Origin: Sphingomonas adhaesiva
Lineage (GTDB): Bacteria; Pseudomonadota; Alphaproteobacteria; Sphingomonadales; Sphingomonadaceae
Direction: 5' to 3'
Length of the DNA stretch: 64,000 bases
Assembly (NCBI RefSeq): GCF_002374855.1
Contig: NZ_NWVC01000003.1
Coordinates: 434,001-498,000, forward strand
Shown here: positions 47,822 through 56,570 of the stretch, one piece after another
Layout of the letters: every line of letters starts with the position of its first letter
Position numbering within the stretch: position 1 is the first letter of the stretch
Made by a program: the position numbers and the translations under genes
Notes under the pieces: generated by a model
What the model was told of the DNA's origin: nothing
What the model saw: only the letters and a program-made list of their open reading frames with translations
Database searches by the model: none

Positions 47822-48442
47822 GTGACGCGCCGTATCGGGTTGATGGGCGGATCGTTCAACCCGGCGCATCGCGGGCACCGCCACGTCGCGCTGTCCGCGA
47901 TCCGCGCGCTGGCGCTGGACGAGCTGTGGTGGATCGTGTCGCCGGGCAACCCGCTGAAGCCCGTGCGCGGCATGGCACCGTTCGCCGCGCGGCTGGCATC
48001 GGCGCGCGCGATGGCGCGCCGCGCGCCGATCCGCGCCACCGATATCGAGGCGCGGCTGGGCACCCGCTACACCGCCGACACGCTGCGCGCGATCGTGCGC
48101 CGCTACCCGCGGGATCGCTTCGTCTGGATGATGGGCGCGGACAATCTGGCGCAGTTCGACCGGTGGCAGCGGTGGCGCGACATCGCGCGAACGATGCCGA
48201 TTGCGGTCGTCGCGCGTCCGGGGTATGATGGCGACGCCCTCGCGGCCCCCGCGATGGGATGGCTGCGGCGCTATCGGCGGCCCGTACGCCAGGCGAGGAA
48301 TTGGCCCGAGTGGAGTGTGCCAGCGCTGGTGCTGCTGCGTTTCCGCCCCGACCCGACATCCGCGACGAAGCTTCGCGACGTCGACCCCGACTGGCATGTG
48401 CGATACGCCGATCCCATATCCCCCGCCACAACGGCAATCTGA
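47822..48442 (+). CDS. nadD: Nicotinate-nucleotide adenylyltransferase
   Basis: A 206-residue NadD that joins ATP and nicotinate mononucleotide in NAD synthesis. The nucleotidyltransferase motif is LMGGSFNPAHRGHRHVA (GSFNP...HxGH), substrate loop WWIVSPGNPLKP, and the C-terminal motif GTRYTADTLRAIV; FVWMMGADNLAQFDRW is family-specific. GTG start at 47822, 22 bp after proA. Confidence 0.96.
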   Translation: MTRRIGLMGGSFNPAHRGHRHVALSAIRALALDELWWIVSPGNPLKPVRGMAPFAARLASARAMARRAPIRATDIEARLGTRYTADTLRAIVRRYPRDRFVWMMGADNLAQFDRWQRWRDIARTMPIAVVARPGYDGDALAAPAMGWLRRYRRPVRQARNWPEWSVPALVLLRFRPDPTSATKLRDVDPDWHVRYADPISPATTAI

Positions 48443-48451
48443 GGAGCCATC

Positions 48452-48847
48452 TTGCCCGCCACCGAACCCGCCGACCGACCCGCTGCCGCCACCGGCGATG
48501 GAGTCGAGGCGCTGCACCAGCTGGTCCTGCAGTCTCTGGACGACGACCAGGCGGTCGACACCATCTCGATCCCGCTGGCCGGCAAATCGTCGATCGCGGA
48601 CCATATGGTGATCGCCAGCGGCCGGTCGACGCGGCAGGTCGCGTCGATGGCGTCCAAGCTGGCCGAACGCATCAAGGGCGAGACCGGCCGCTCCGCGCGG
48701 ATCGAGGGGCTGCCCAATGCCGACTGGGTGCTGATCGACGCGGGCGACGTGATCGTCCACCTGTTCCGCCCCGAGGTGCGCAGCTTCTACAATCTGGAGC
48801 GGATGTGGTCGTTCGGCGATGCGCCGGCGGCAACCGGCACCGCCTGA
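48452..48847 (+). CDS. rsfS: Ribosomal silencing factor RsfS
   Basis: A 131-residue RsfS (DUF143): LHQLVLQSLDDDQAVDTISI, then DHMVIASGRSTRQVASMASK and DWVLIDAGDVIVHLF with FRPEVRSFYNLERMW. It binds L14 and blocks subunit joining when nutrients fall. The start is TTG at 48452 with a strong GAGGAG five bases upstream, an uncommon start codon here. A short non-conserved N-terminal extension precedes the domain. Confidence 0.96.
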   Translation: MPATEPADRPAAATGDGVEALHQLVLQSLDDDQAVDTISIPLAGKSSIADHMVIASGRSTRQVASMASKLAERIKGETGRSARIEGLPNADWVLIDAGDVIVHLFRPEVRSFYNLERMWSFGDAPAATGTA

Positions 48848-48886
48848 CCATGACAGACCGCACGGCGGCGCGCTGAGGGCGCCGCC

Positions 48887-49312
48887 ATGTTGCTGCATAT
48901 CGTCGCGCGCGGGCGGATCGGGCGATCGCCCGAGGCCGAACTGGTCGACCGCTATATGAAGCGGATCGCCTGGCCGACGCGCGTCAGCGAACTGCCCGAC
49001 CGGGGCGGGCGCGAGCCGGATCGCCCGCCCGCGCAGGGCCGCCGCATCCTGCTGGACGAAAAGGGCGAGGTGCTGGCGTCGATGGCGCTGGCCGAACGGA
49101 TCGGGCGGTGGCGCGACGACGGCGTGCGCGAGGCGCGCTTCCTGATCGGCGCGGCGGACGGTTTTTCCGATGCCGAGCGCGGCGAGGCGGACCTGCTGCT
49201 GTCGTTCGGGCGCGCCACCTGGCCCCACCTGCTGGCGCGCGCGATGCTGGCGGAGCAATTGTTCCGCGCGACCAGCATCCTGGCCAACCACCCCTACCAC
49301 CGCGAGGGGTGA
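48887..49312 (+). CDS. rlmH: 23S rRNA pseudouridine-1915 N3-methyltransferase
   Basis: A 141-residue SPOUT methyltransferase. The knotted SAM site shows FLIGAADGFSD and LLSFGRATWPHLLARAMLAE, and the chain ends NHPYHREG as RlmH does. It methylates pseudouridine 1915 of 23S rRNA on the assembled ribosome. It follows rsfS by 39 bp, and the EnvC-like gene starts 5 bp after its stop. Confidence 0.97.
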   Translation: MLLHIVARGRIGRSPEAELVDRYMKRIAWPTRVSELPDRGGREPDRPPAQGRRILLDEKGEVLASMALAERIGRWRDDGVREARFLIGAADGFSDAERGEADLLLSFGRATWPHLLARAMLAEQLFRATSILANHPYHREG

Positions 49313-49317
49313 GGCGC

Positions 49318-50433
49318 GTGCGGCGGGCGATCCTGCTGGCGACCGGCGCCGTCGGCGTGGCGCTGGCGCTGGCCGGCGCGGTGTCCGCCTATACCGCTGC
49401 CGACCTGCGCGGGGCGAAGGCGGCGGTGGCGGCGGCGCAGCGGCGCGCGGCGGCGCTGGACGCCCGCGCCGACCGCGCGACCGACCCGGGCGAGCGCGCG
49501 CGGCTCCAGACGCTGGCGGTGGCCGCGCGCGTCGATGCGGCGGAGGCGGAGGTGACGGCGGGGCGGGTGCGCCGCGGGTTGATCGGCACGCTGCTGGCGG
49601 CACGGCGCGCGGCGCTGGCGCAGCAGCAGGGGCCGGTCGCGCAGCTGATCGCGACGCTGACGTCGCTGGCGCGGCGTCCGGCGGTGGCGACGCTGACGCA
49701 GCCGGGCAGCATCGACGACCTGGTGCATGTGCAGGCGGTCCTGTCCAGCACGTTGCCCGCGGTGGAGGCGCGTACCGCGGCGCTGCGCGGCGAGCTGGCG
49801 CAGGCGCGCGCGTTGCAGGCGAGCGCGGGCGTCGCCGCGCGGGAGTTGGAAGCTGGGCGCGCGGGGCTGATCGAGGCGCGCGCGCAGCTGGCGGTGCTGA
49901 CCGACCGCGACGATGGCGACGACGCCCGCGCGCTGGCGCTGGGCGAGGCGGCGCGCGACGCGGTCGACCGGCTGGCGACGGTGGGGGGCGGGCAAGCGGT
50001 GCTGGGCGACCTGATCGCGCTGCCCGGCCCACCGGTGGCGCGCGCGGTCCCGGGCGCGACGGCCACGCCGGCGGCCTATCGCCTGCCGGTGGAGGGCCGG
50101 CTGATCACCGGCCTGGGCGAGCTTTCGGACAATGGCGTCAAGGCGCGCGGGCTGACCTTAGCGGTGGCGCCGGGCGCGGCGGTGAGCGCGCCGGCGGGCG
50201 GGCGAATCGCCTTCGCGCGGCCGTTCCGCAGCTATGGCGGGGTGGTCATCATCGACCACGGTGATGGCTGGACGACGTTGCTGACCGGGCTGGGCGCGCT
50301 GGCGGTACGGCGCGGGCAGGCGGTGGCGGCGGGCGCCGCGATCGGCCGCGCAGCGGCCAGGGACGGCGCGCAGGTGACCGTCGAGTTGCGGCGGCAGGGC
50401 GTGCCGATGGACATCGCGCAGCTGGTCGGGTGA
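49318..50433 (+). CDS. EnvC-like murein hydrolase activator, degenerate LytM domain
   Basis: A 371-residue exported protein: hydrophobic N-terminus RRAILLATGAVGVALALAGA, a long Ala/Arg coiled coil (residues about 25-225), and a C-terminal M23/LytM fold (VSAPAGGRIAFARPFRSYGG then VVIIDHGDGWTTLLTG). The zinc ligands of active LytM enzymes are missing: HxxxD is replaced by NGVKARGLTL and HxH by LLTGLG. This is the layout of EnvC, which activates amidases rather than cutting murein itself. GTG start at 49318 directly after rlmH; ctpA follows, as in other alphaproteobacteria. Confidence 0.88.
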   Translation: MRRAILLATGAVGVALALAGAVSAYTAADLRGAKAAVAAAQRRAAALDARADRATDPGERARLQTLAVAARVDAAEAEVTAGRVRRGLIGTLLAARRAALAQQQGPVAQLIATLTSLARRPAVATLTQPGSIDDLVHVQAVLSSTLPAVEARTAALRGELAQARALQASAGVAARELEAGRAGLIEARAQLAVLTDRDDGDDARALALGEAARDAVDRLATVGGGQAVLGDLIALPGPPVARAVPGATATPAAYRLPVEGRLITGLGELSDNGVKARGLTLAVAPGAAVSAPAGGRIAFARPFRSYGGVVIIDHGDGWTTLLTGLGALAVRRGQAVAAGAAIGRAAARDGAQVTVELRRQGVPMDIAQLVG

Positions 50434-50532
50434 CGCTCAGCCGCGGTTCAGGCGCGTAGCTGCTATGACAGCGCGTGTCTTTCCGCTACATCCCGCGGTC
50501 CCACCCCTTCGTCGCAGGATCGACCCGTTCGC

Positions 50533-51918
50533 ATGAAGTCCAAGCTGCTCCAGGCCGCCGCGCTGGTCACGGGCATCGCCATGATCCCCGTCGCCACCGG
50601 AGCGATGGCCGCGGCCGATACCGCCACCTATCGCGAGATGGACAAGTTCCTGGACGTCTATAACCGCGTGAAGGCGGATTACGTCGACAAGGTCACCGAC
50701 GAACAGCTCATCAAGGGCGCGATCGACGGGATGCTGGCGGCGCTGGACCCGCATTCCAGCTATGTCGACGGGTCCGATTACGACAATCTGCGCATCCAGA
50801 CGCAGGGCAGCTACGGCGGGCTGGGGCTGACCGTGTCGATGGAGGACGGCGCGGTGAAGGTCGTCGCGCCGCAGGAGGACACCCCGGCGGGGCGCGCCGG
50901 GATCAAGTCCGGCGACTATATCACGCATATCGACGGCAAGCTGATCTACGGCGGCACGCTGGACGAGGCGACGGCGCAGATGCGCGGCAAGCCGGGCAGC
51001 AAGGTGACGCTGACGCTGGTACGTCCCGGCCGCGACAAGCCGATCATCGTCACGCTGACCCGCGAGGTGATCGTCCAGCGCCCGGTCAAATGGGAAGTGA
51101 AGGGCGACGTCGGCTATATCAACATCAACACCTTCTCCGAACAGACCGGGGCGGATACGCGCGCGGCGATCATGGCGATCGACAAGTCACTGGGGCATCG
51201 CCCGCTGGGCTATGTCGTCGACCTGCGCGACAATGGCGGCGGCTTGCTGGACCAGGCGATCGCGGTGGCGGATGCGTTCCTGGAGCGAGGCGAGATCGTG
51301 TCGCAGCGCGAGCGCGAGGCGGCGAACACGCAGCGTTACTATGCCAAGCCGGGCGACGACGCGCACGGTCTGCCGGTGATCGTGCTGACCGATGCGGGCA
51401 CCGCCTCCGCCAGCGAGATCGTCGCGGGTGCGTTGCAGGATCACCATCGCGCGCTGGTGATGGGCGAGCGGACGTTCGGCAAGGGTTCGGTCCAGACGCT
51501 GCTGCAACTGGGGCCGCGCACCGCGCTGCGGCTGACGACGGCGCGTTACTATACCCCGTCCGGGCGCAGCGTGCAGGAAGGCGGGATCGAGCCGGACATC
51601 CGCGTGCCGCAGCTGTCAGACCCTGACTACAAGAGCCGCCCGGTGTTCCGCGAGGCCGACCTGCGCCGCCACCTGATCAACGAGATCAAGGCGCCCGACA
51701 ATGCGGTGCTGGAGGAGGACGTGAAGAACGATCCGCGCTTCGCCGCTACGCCGGAGGCGCTGGAGAAGCAGGGGATCAAGGATTTCCAGCTGTGGTATGC
51801 GCTCAAGACGATCGCGCGGCTGGGCGGCCCGACGCAGGTCGCCGCGGTGACCCAGTCGATGGCGGCCAAGGCTGCTGCCGACAAGGCCGTCGCTGACAAG
51901 GCGGGCGGGACGAAATGA
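50533..51918 (+). CDS. ctpA: S41 carboxyl-terminal processing protease
   Basis: A 461-residue periplasmic protease. Signal peptide MKSKLLQAAALVTGIAMIPV, a helical N-terminal part, a PDZ domain (GGLGLTVSMEDGAVKVVAPQ, then AGIKSGDYITHIDGK), and the S41 core with catalytic Ser in DAGTASASEIVAGAL and Lys in ERTFGKGSVQTLL. It trims C-termini of exported proteins and murein hydrolases, fitting its place after the EnvC-like gene. The dsbB-like gene overlaps its stop (ATGA). Confidence 0.96.
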   Translation: MKSKLLQAAALVTGIAMIPVATGAMAAADTATYREMDKFLDVYNRVKADYVDKVTDEQLIKGAIDGMLAALDPHSSYVDGSDYDNLRIQTQGSYGGLGLTVSMEDGAVKVVAPQEDTPAGRAGIKSGDYITHIDGKLIYGGTLDEATAQMRGKPGSKVTLTLVRPGRDKPIIVTLTREVIVQRPVKWEVKGDVGYININTFSEQTGADTRAAIMAIDKSLGHRPLGYVVDLRDNGGGLLDQAIAVADAFLERGEIVSQREREAANTQRYYAKPGDDAHGLPVIVLTDAGTASASEIVAGALQDHHRALVMGERTFGKGSVQTLLQLGPRTALRLTTARYYTPSGRSVQEGGIEPDIRVPQLSDPDYKSRPVFREADLRRHLINEIKAPDNAVLEEDVKNDPRFAATPEALEKQGIKDFQLWYALKTIARLGGPTQVAAVTQSMAAKAAADKAVADKAGGTK

Positions 51919-52412
51919 CCCGCGCGGCAAGTGCGATCGGGCTGCGCAACGCCCGCCTGCTGGCGCTGGTGATCCCCGCGGCGCTGCTGGGCGGGGCATG
52001 GGCGTTCCAGCTGCTGGGCGGCCTGTACCCGTGCGAGATGTGCCACTGGCAACGCTGGCCGCATTATGGCGCGCTGGCGCTGGCGGTGCTGGCGTTCGTG
52101 ACCGGCGGCGCGCGGGTGAAGGCGACGCTGGTGGCTGGGGCGGCGGCGCTGATCGCAATATCGGGGCTGATCGGCGTGTTCCACGCCGGGGTCGAATATC
52201 ACTGGTGGCAGGGCATCACCGCCTGCACCCAGACGGTGTCGACGACCGGCCTTTCCACCGATCAGGCGCTGCGCGACCTTCTGGCCGCGCCGATCGTTCG
52301 GTGCGATGCGGCGCAATGGGCGCTGTTCGGCGTGTCGCTGGCGGGGTGGAATGCGATCCTATCGCTGACCGGCGCGGCGGTGATCGTATCGCAGCTGTGG
52401 AGGCGTGGATGA
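51915..52412 (+). CDS. dsbB: Disulfide bond formation protein DsbB
   Basis: A 165-residue four-helix membrane protein. The first redox pair is CEMCHWQRWPH after helix one, the second periplasmic loop carries Cys in TACTQTVSTTG and PIVRCDAAQW. DsbB reoxidises DsbA and passes electrons to ubiquinone; coq7 next door makes the quinone. Starts in the ctpA stop (ATGA at 51915) and ends overlapping the coq7 start in the same way. Confidence 0.93.
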   Translation: MTRAASAIGLRNARLLALVIPAALLGGAWAFQLLGGLYPCEMCHWQRWPHYGALALAVLAFVTGGARVKATLVAGAAALIAISGLIGVFHAGVEYHWWQGITACTQTVSTTGLSTDQALRDLLAAPIVRCDAAQWALFGVSLAGWNAILSLTGAAVIVSQLWRRG

Positions 52413-52942
52413 CCTGGAAGCCCGGAGATCGCCCGGCGGCGACCGATGCGATGATCCGCGTCGACCAGGCCGGCGAATATGGCGCCACCCGTATCTATGC
52501 CGGGCAGCTGGCGATCATGGGGCAGCGTTCGCCGATGGCGCGCAAGATTTCCGCGATGGCGTTGCAGGAAGAGCGCCACCGCGCGTTCTTCGACCGGATG
52601 ATCGCCGAACGCGGCGTGCGTCCGACGATCCTGCAGCCCTTCTGGGACGTCGCCGGCTTCGCGCTGGGCGCGGTGACCGCCGCGATCGGGCCGGAAGCGG
52701 CGATGGCGTGCACCGCCGCGGTCGAGACCGAGATCGACAAACATTATGCTGAGCAGTTGGTCGTGCTGGGCGACAGCGACCCGGAGCTGTCCGAGGCGAT
52801 CGCCGAATTCCAGGCCGAGGAACTAGAGCATCGCGACACCGCGCTGGCCAGCGGCGCGGAGGATGCGCCCGCCTATCCGTTGATGTCCGCCGCGATCCGG
52901 CTGGGATGCCGTATCGCCATCGCCACCGCCAAGAGGATCTGA
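52409..52942 (+). CDS. coq7: Demethoxyubiquinone hydroxylase Coq7
   Basis: A 177-residue di-iron hydroxylase of ubiquinone synthesis. Ligands are visible as RVDQAGEYGATRIY (Glu), QEERHRAFF (ExxH), the central Glu in AAVETEIDKHYAE, and EELEHRDTAL (ExxH). Short bacterial form. It overlaps dsbB by ATGA and is 4 bp before the next secreted-protein gene. Confidence 0.96.
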   Translation: MTWKPGDRPAATDAMIRVDQAGEYGATRIYAGQLAIMGQRSPMARKISAMALQEERHRAFFDRMIAERGVRPTILQPFWDVAGFALGAVTAAIGPEAAMACTAAVETEIDKHYAEQLVVLGDSDPELSEAIAEFQAEELEHRDTALASGAEDAPAYPLMSAAIRLGCRIAIATAKRI

Positions 52943-52946
52943 CCCG

Positions 52947-53396
52947 ATGCGCCGCCCGGCCGTATTCCTGCTTTTCGCGCTGCTGCCCGCGGCCGCGCTG
53001 GCCCAGAGCGGGCCGCCGTCCCCCGGCACCCCGCGCATCGCCAAGACCACCGCGGCCGATGGCGTGTCGCGCGGCGCACCGGTCAACGGCGTGCTGACGC
53101 TGTACGGCAACGAACGCTGCCCCACCAACGCCAATGGCGAGGAGATCGTGGTGTGCGTCCGCCGCCCGGCGGAGGAACAGTTCCGTATCCCCAAGGAATT
53201 GCGTAATTTCGAGGTGACGCCGGAAAACCAGAGCTGGGCCGCGAAGGAAGCCGCGAATCAGGCCGTCGGCAATGTCGGCGTCGGCACCTGCTCCACCGTC
53301 GGCGCGGCCAGCGCGACGGGGTGTATCGCGCAGAATGCCACCCGCTGGAAGCGCGAGCGCCGCGCCGCGGCCAAGGCGGAGAATGACGTTCCGTGA
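52947..53396 (+). CDS. Small secreted protein of the coq7 operon
   Basis: A 149-residue exported protein: signal peptide MRRPAVFLLFALLPAAALAQ; mature part has four Cys (ERCPTN, VVCVRRP, GTCSTV, TGCIAQ) that may pair, and a basic C-terminus (WKRERRAAAKAEN). The segment NGEEIVVCVRRPAEEQFRIP resembles a group of small sphingomonad periplasmic proteins whose function is not known. It starts 4 bp after coq7, so it is co-transcribed. Confidence 0.72.
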   Translation: MRRPAVFLLFALLPAAALAQSGPPSPGTPRIAKTTAADGVSRGAPVNGVLTLYGNERCPTNANGEEIVVCVRRPAEEQFRIPKELRNFEVTPENQSWAAKEAANQAVGNVGVGTCSTVGAASATGCIAQNATRWKRERRAAAKAENDVP

Positions 53397-53438
53397 TCGT
53401 GACCACCGTCGGCTGAGACGCGCGTAAGGGGGGAAGCC

Positions 53439-53951
53439 ATGACTACGACCGCGGCGGCGGTGCGCCGGGACCGGGCCAGCCTGGCACCGGCCCGCATCGA
53501 TGGGATATTGTCGGCGGGTGCGGTGATCCTGCTGGTCGCGGCGTTGGCTGCGATCGTCCGGGGGGCATCGCAATGGGGGCAGGTGCCCGCGATCGTCTGG
53601 CTGCACCTTGCGACGATATTGGTGGCGGTCGCGCTGACCCCGGTGATGCTGCTGCGCCCGCGCGGGACGCCGCGGCACCGCGCGCTGGGAACGATCTGGG
53701 TCATCGCGATGCTGGCCACCGCGATCAGTTCGCTGTTTCTCCACGTCAGCGGGCCGGGGCGGTTCAGCGTGATCCACCTGCTGTCGATCTGGACGCTGGT
53801 GCAGGCGCCACTGATCTGGTGGAGCGCGCGGACCCACCGGGTCGAACGTCACCGGCGCGCGGTACATGGCATGGTGATCGGTGCGCTGCTGATCGCGGGC
53901 TTCTTCACCTTTCCGTTTCACCGCCTGCTGGGGCAGTGGCTTTTCGGCTGA
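53439..53951 (+). CDS. DUF2306 membrane protein
   Basis: A 170-residue protein with four hydrophobic segments (LSAGAVILLVAALAAIVRG; IVWLHLATILVAVALTPVML; LGTIWVIAMLATAISSLFLH; VHGMVIGALLIAGFFTF). The RGTPRHRALGTIWVIAML and RVERHRRAVHGMVIG segments match DUF2306, a small inner-membrane family of unknown role. Stands alone. Confidence 0.8.
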   Translation: MTTTAAAVRRDRASLAPARIDGILSAGAVILLVAALAAIVRGASQWGQVPAIVWLHLATILVAVALTPVMLLRPRGTPRHRALGTIWVIAMLATAISSLFLHVSGPGRFSVIHLLSIWTLVQAPLIWWSARTHRVERHRRAVHGMVIGALLIAGFFTFPFHRLLGQWLFG

Positions 53952-54076
53952 CGCGCCGCTATCGTTGCCGCGGCTCGCGTGACTGGCGCTTCAGCGGATC
54001 ACCGCAGGGGAACGCGGCCGACGATGTTTCGCCGCGCGCCTGGGCACCCCTTCGTTGACGAAAGGAGCCTGTCGCC

Positions 54077-54769
54077 ATGACCACCGAACCGCTGCGCATC
54101 GCCTTCCTGCTGTTTCCCGAGGTGACCCAGCTGGACATGACCGGGCCGGCGCAGGTGCTGTCGCGGCTGGGCAACGCGCGGCTCGATCTGGTCGCGGCGA
54201 CGCTGGAGCCGGTGCCGACCGATGCGGGTTTCTCGATCCTGCCGACCGCCACCTTCGCCGACGTGTCCGGGGCCGACATCCTGTGCGTGCCCGGCGGGTT
54301 CGGCACGCACCGCGCGATCGCCGACGATGCCACGATCGACTGGGTCGCGCGCATCGGCGCGGATGCGCGCTGGGTCACCAGCGTGTGCACCGGATCGCTG
54401 GTGCTGGGCGCGGCCGGGTTGCTGCGCGGATACAAGGCGGGATGCCACTGGGCGCAGCGCCACATGCTGCCGCTGTTCGGTGCCGAGCCGGTGGCCGAGC
54501 GGGTGGTGATCGACCGCAACCGCGTGACCGGCGGGGGCGTCACCGCGGGAATCGACTTCGCGTTGCGGCTGACCGCGCTGGTCCGTGGCGAGGCGCATGC
54601 GCGGGCGGTGGAGCTGGCGCTGGAATATGACCCGCTGCCGCCGTTCGACGCCGGATCGCCCGAGCGCGCCGGCGTGGCGGCGGTGGAGGCCTATGAACGG
54701 CGCGTCGCCCAGCTGGCGCCGGGGCGCGACGACCAGTTGCGTGCGCTGGCCGCGCGGCGCGGGTTCTGA
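54077..54769 (+). CDS. DJ-1/PfpI-family protein
   Basis: A 230-residue protein of the DJ-1/PfpI superfamily, in the branch with isonitrile hydratases and AraC-type sensor domains. It begins LRIAFLLFPEVTQLDMTGPA, and the nucleophilic-elbow Cys sits in WVTSVCTGSLVLGAAGLLRG. The downstream RVVIDRNRVTGGGVTAGIDF is typical. No DNA-binding domain is attached. Function may be a glyoxalase-like, amidase-like or isocyanide hydratase activity; cannot be settled from sequence. Confidence 0.9.
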   Translation: MTTEPLRIAFLLFPEVTQLDMTGPAQVLSRLGNARLDLVAATLEPVPTDAGFSILPTATFADVSGADILCVPGGFGTHRAIADDATIDWVARIGADARWVTSVCTGSLVLGAAGLLRGYKAGCHWAQRHMLPLFGAEPVAERVVIDRNRVTGGGVTAGIDFALRLTALVRGEAHARAVELALEYDPLPPFDAGSPERAGVAAVEAYERRVAQLAPGRDDQLRALAARRGF

Positions 54770-54805
54770 CGATACCCGTGCTCCGGCGTCCGCCGGACCA
54801 CGGCG

Positions 54806-55438
54806 CTACCCCGCCTTCTTCAGCCCGCGCACGCGATGCCAGACGTAGAAGGCGATCGCCGCCACCAGCACCACCCCGATCGCGGCATCGGCGCGGTGGA
54901 AGAACGCCTTCAGCCGCGGGTCGCTGTTCCATTTGTCGCCCAGCACCATGCCGATCCACGCCAGCAGCAGGCAGAACGGCCAGCTGCCGACGAAGGTATA
55001 GACGTGGAACGGGATCAGCTTCATCCGCGCCACCCCGGCGGGGAAGGCGATGAAGGTCCGCACCACCGGCAGCATCCGCCCGATCAGGATCGCCCACGAT
55101 CCCCAGCGGTTGAAGAACCGGTCCGCCAGATCCAGCTCGCCCGGGCCGATCAGCACGTAGCGGCCGAACTTCTCCGCCATCGGCCGTCCGCCGCGCCGCC
55201 CGATCTCATAGGCGACGATCGACCCCAGGTTGCAGCCGAGCGCCCCGGCGGTCGCGGCGAGGAACAGGTTCATCTGCCCGGTGGACACCAGATAGCCGGC
55301 GAACGGCATGATGATTTCGGACGGCAGCGGGATGCAGGCGCTCTCGATCGCCATCAGCAGCGCGACGCCCCAATAGCCGCCGGCGGAGATCACGGAGATG
55401 GCGAAGCCGGCAAGCGCGGCCAGGATCTTTTCGACCAT
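54806..55438 (-). CDS. DedA-family membrane protein
   Basis: A 210-residue DedA/SNARE-associated protein. Family marks are ESACIPLPSEIIMPFAGYLV, GSIVAYEIGRRGGRPM, and FNRWGSWAILIGRMLPVVRT followed by FIAFPAGVARM. DedA proteins act as lipid scramblases or flippases for undecaprenyl phosphate and phosphatidylethanolamine. ATG 55438 is used; a longer frame to 55477 adds non-conserved residues. A stem at 54777-54802 lies between it and the convergent DJ-1 gene. Confidence 0.94.
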   Translation of the reverse strand: MVEKILAALAGFAISVISAGGYWGVALLMAIESACIPLPSEIIMPFAGYLVSTGQMNLFLAATAGALGCNLGSIVAYEIGRRGGRPMAEKFGRYVLIGPGELDLADRFFNRWGSWAILIGRMLPVVRTFIAFPAGVARMKLIPFHVYTFVGSWPFCLLLAWIGMVLGDKWNSDPRLKAFFHRADAAIGVVLVAAIAFYVWHRVRGLKKAG

Positions 55439-55518
55439 GCGCGCCGCTTGCGTCAGCGCGCCGCGAAAGGGAAGCACGAAGTGCGGAACCGCGGCGCGCC
55501 AGCAACGGTTCGTTGCGA

Positions 55519-56313
55519 ATGACCGACCTGACGCTCAACGATGGCCGCACCATGCCCCAGCTGGGGCTGGGCACGTATCAGATCCCCGATTCGCAGGTGG
55601 CGCCGGTGGTGCGCGCCGGGCTGGACCTGGGCTTCCGGCTGGTCGACACCGCCGCGCTGTACCACAACGAACGCGGCGTCGGCGAAGGGCTGGCGCATGA
55701 CGACGTGTGGCTGACCACCAAATTGTGGCACGATCGGCATGGCGATGCGGCCGGCGCGCTGGACGAAAGCCTGGCGCTGCTGGGGCGCGACCATGTCGAC
55801 CTGTATCTGATCCACTGGCCGCACCCGGCGGGCGGGCAGTTCGTGGACGCATGGAAGGCGCTGGTCGCGCTGCGCGACGCCGGCAAGGCACGCTCGATCG
55901 GCGTGTCGAACTTCCTGCCCGAGCATCTCGACGCGATCATCGCCTCGACCGGCGTGACCCCGGCGGTCAACCAGATCGAACTGCATCCGACGTTCCAGCA
56001 GCGCGACGTGCAGGCCTATAATTCCGACCACGGCATCGTCACGCAGAGCTGGAGCCCGCTGGGGCAGGGCGAGACGCTGAAGGACGAGCGGATCACACGC
56101 ATCGCCGAACGCATCGGCGCCACCCCCGCGCAGGTCATCATCGCCTGGCACCTCGCCAAGGGGCTGTCGGTGATCCCCAAGGCCGCCGACCCCGCGCATC
56201 TGGAGAGCAACTGGCGTGCGCAGGAGGTGTCGCTGTCGGCCGAGGATGTCGCGGCGATCGACGCGATGGACGATCCGAAGGGACGGATGGGGCCAAATCC
56301 GCGGGAATTGTGA
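55519..56313 (+). CDS. Aldo/keto reductase
   Basis: A 264-residue NADPH-dependent aldo/keto reductase. It begins MTDLTLNDGRTMPQLGLGTY; the catalytic tetrad is visible: Asp and Tyr in RLVDTAALYHNE, Lys in WLTTKLWH, His in YLIHWPHP. The cofactor loop is VIPKAADPAHLE. This is the 2,5-diketo-gluconate reductase-like group with broad aldehyde use. A TTG two codons earlier is possible; ATG 55519 matches the family. Divergent from dedA. Confidence 0.95.
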   Translation: MTDLTLNDGRTMPQLGLGTYQIPDSQVAPVVRAGLDLGFRLVDTAALYHNERGVGEGLAHDDVWLTTKLWHDRHGDAAGALDESLALLGRDHVDLYLIHWPHPAGGQFVDAWKALVALRDAGKARSIGVSNFLPEHLDAIIASTGVTPAVNQIELHPTFQQRDVQAYNSDHGIVTQSWSPLGQGETLKDERITRIAERIGATPAQVIIAWHLAKGLSVIPKAADPAHLESNWRAQEVSLSAEDVAAIDAMDDPKGRMGPNPREL

Positions 56314-56412
56314 AGCCCAGTCGTCATCCCGGCGAAGGCGAGGACCGTCCGGCGACCGGCGCACCATTTCCAACCCGTAGGCTCGCGCCTTCGCGGGACC
56401 AGGGCAGGACCC

Positions 56413-56512
56413 TTTCATCATGCCGGACTTGTTCCGGCATCGATGTCTCCGCGAACGAACACGCCGCTGCTCTTGCGGCACCATGGACCCCGGCCTTCGC
56501 CGGGGTGACGGA
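56413..56512 (-). repeat. Composite palindromic repeat, copy 2
   Basis: Inverted copy of the element at 18946-19043: hairpin B ATGCCGGA (56420-56427) with TCCGGCAT (56433-56440), linker CTCTTGCGGCACCATGG, then hairpin A ACCCCGGC (56487-56494) with GCCGGGGT (56499-56506). A decayed half copy (GTCATCCCGGCGAAGG) starts near 56330. Together they fill the 257-bp gap between the aldo/keto reductase and udgX genes. Confidence 0.8.
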
Positions 56513-56570
56513 TGAGAATGGCGGGCAATCCGACCAGCCAAGGATCGCCCTTTCGCTGGGGTGACGCGCT

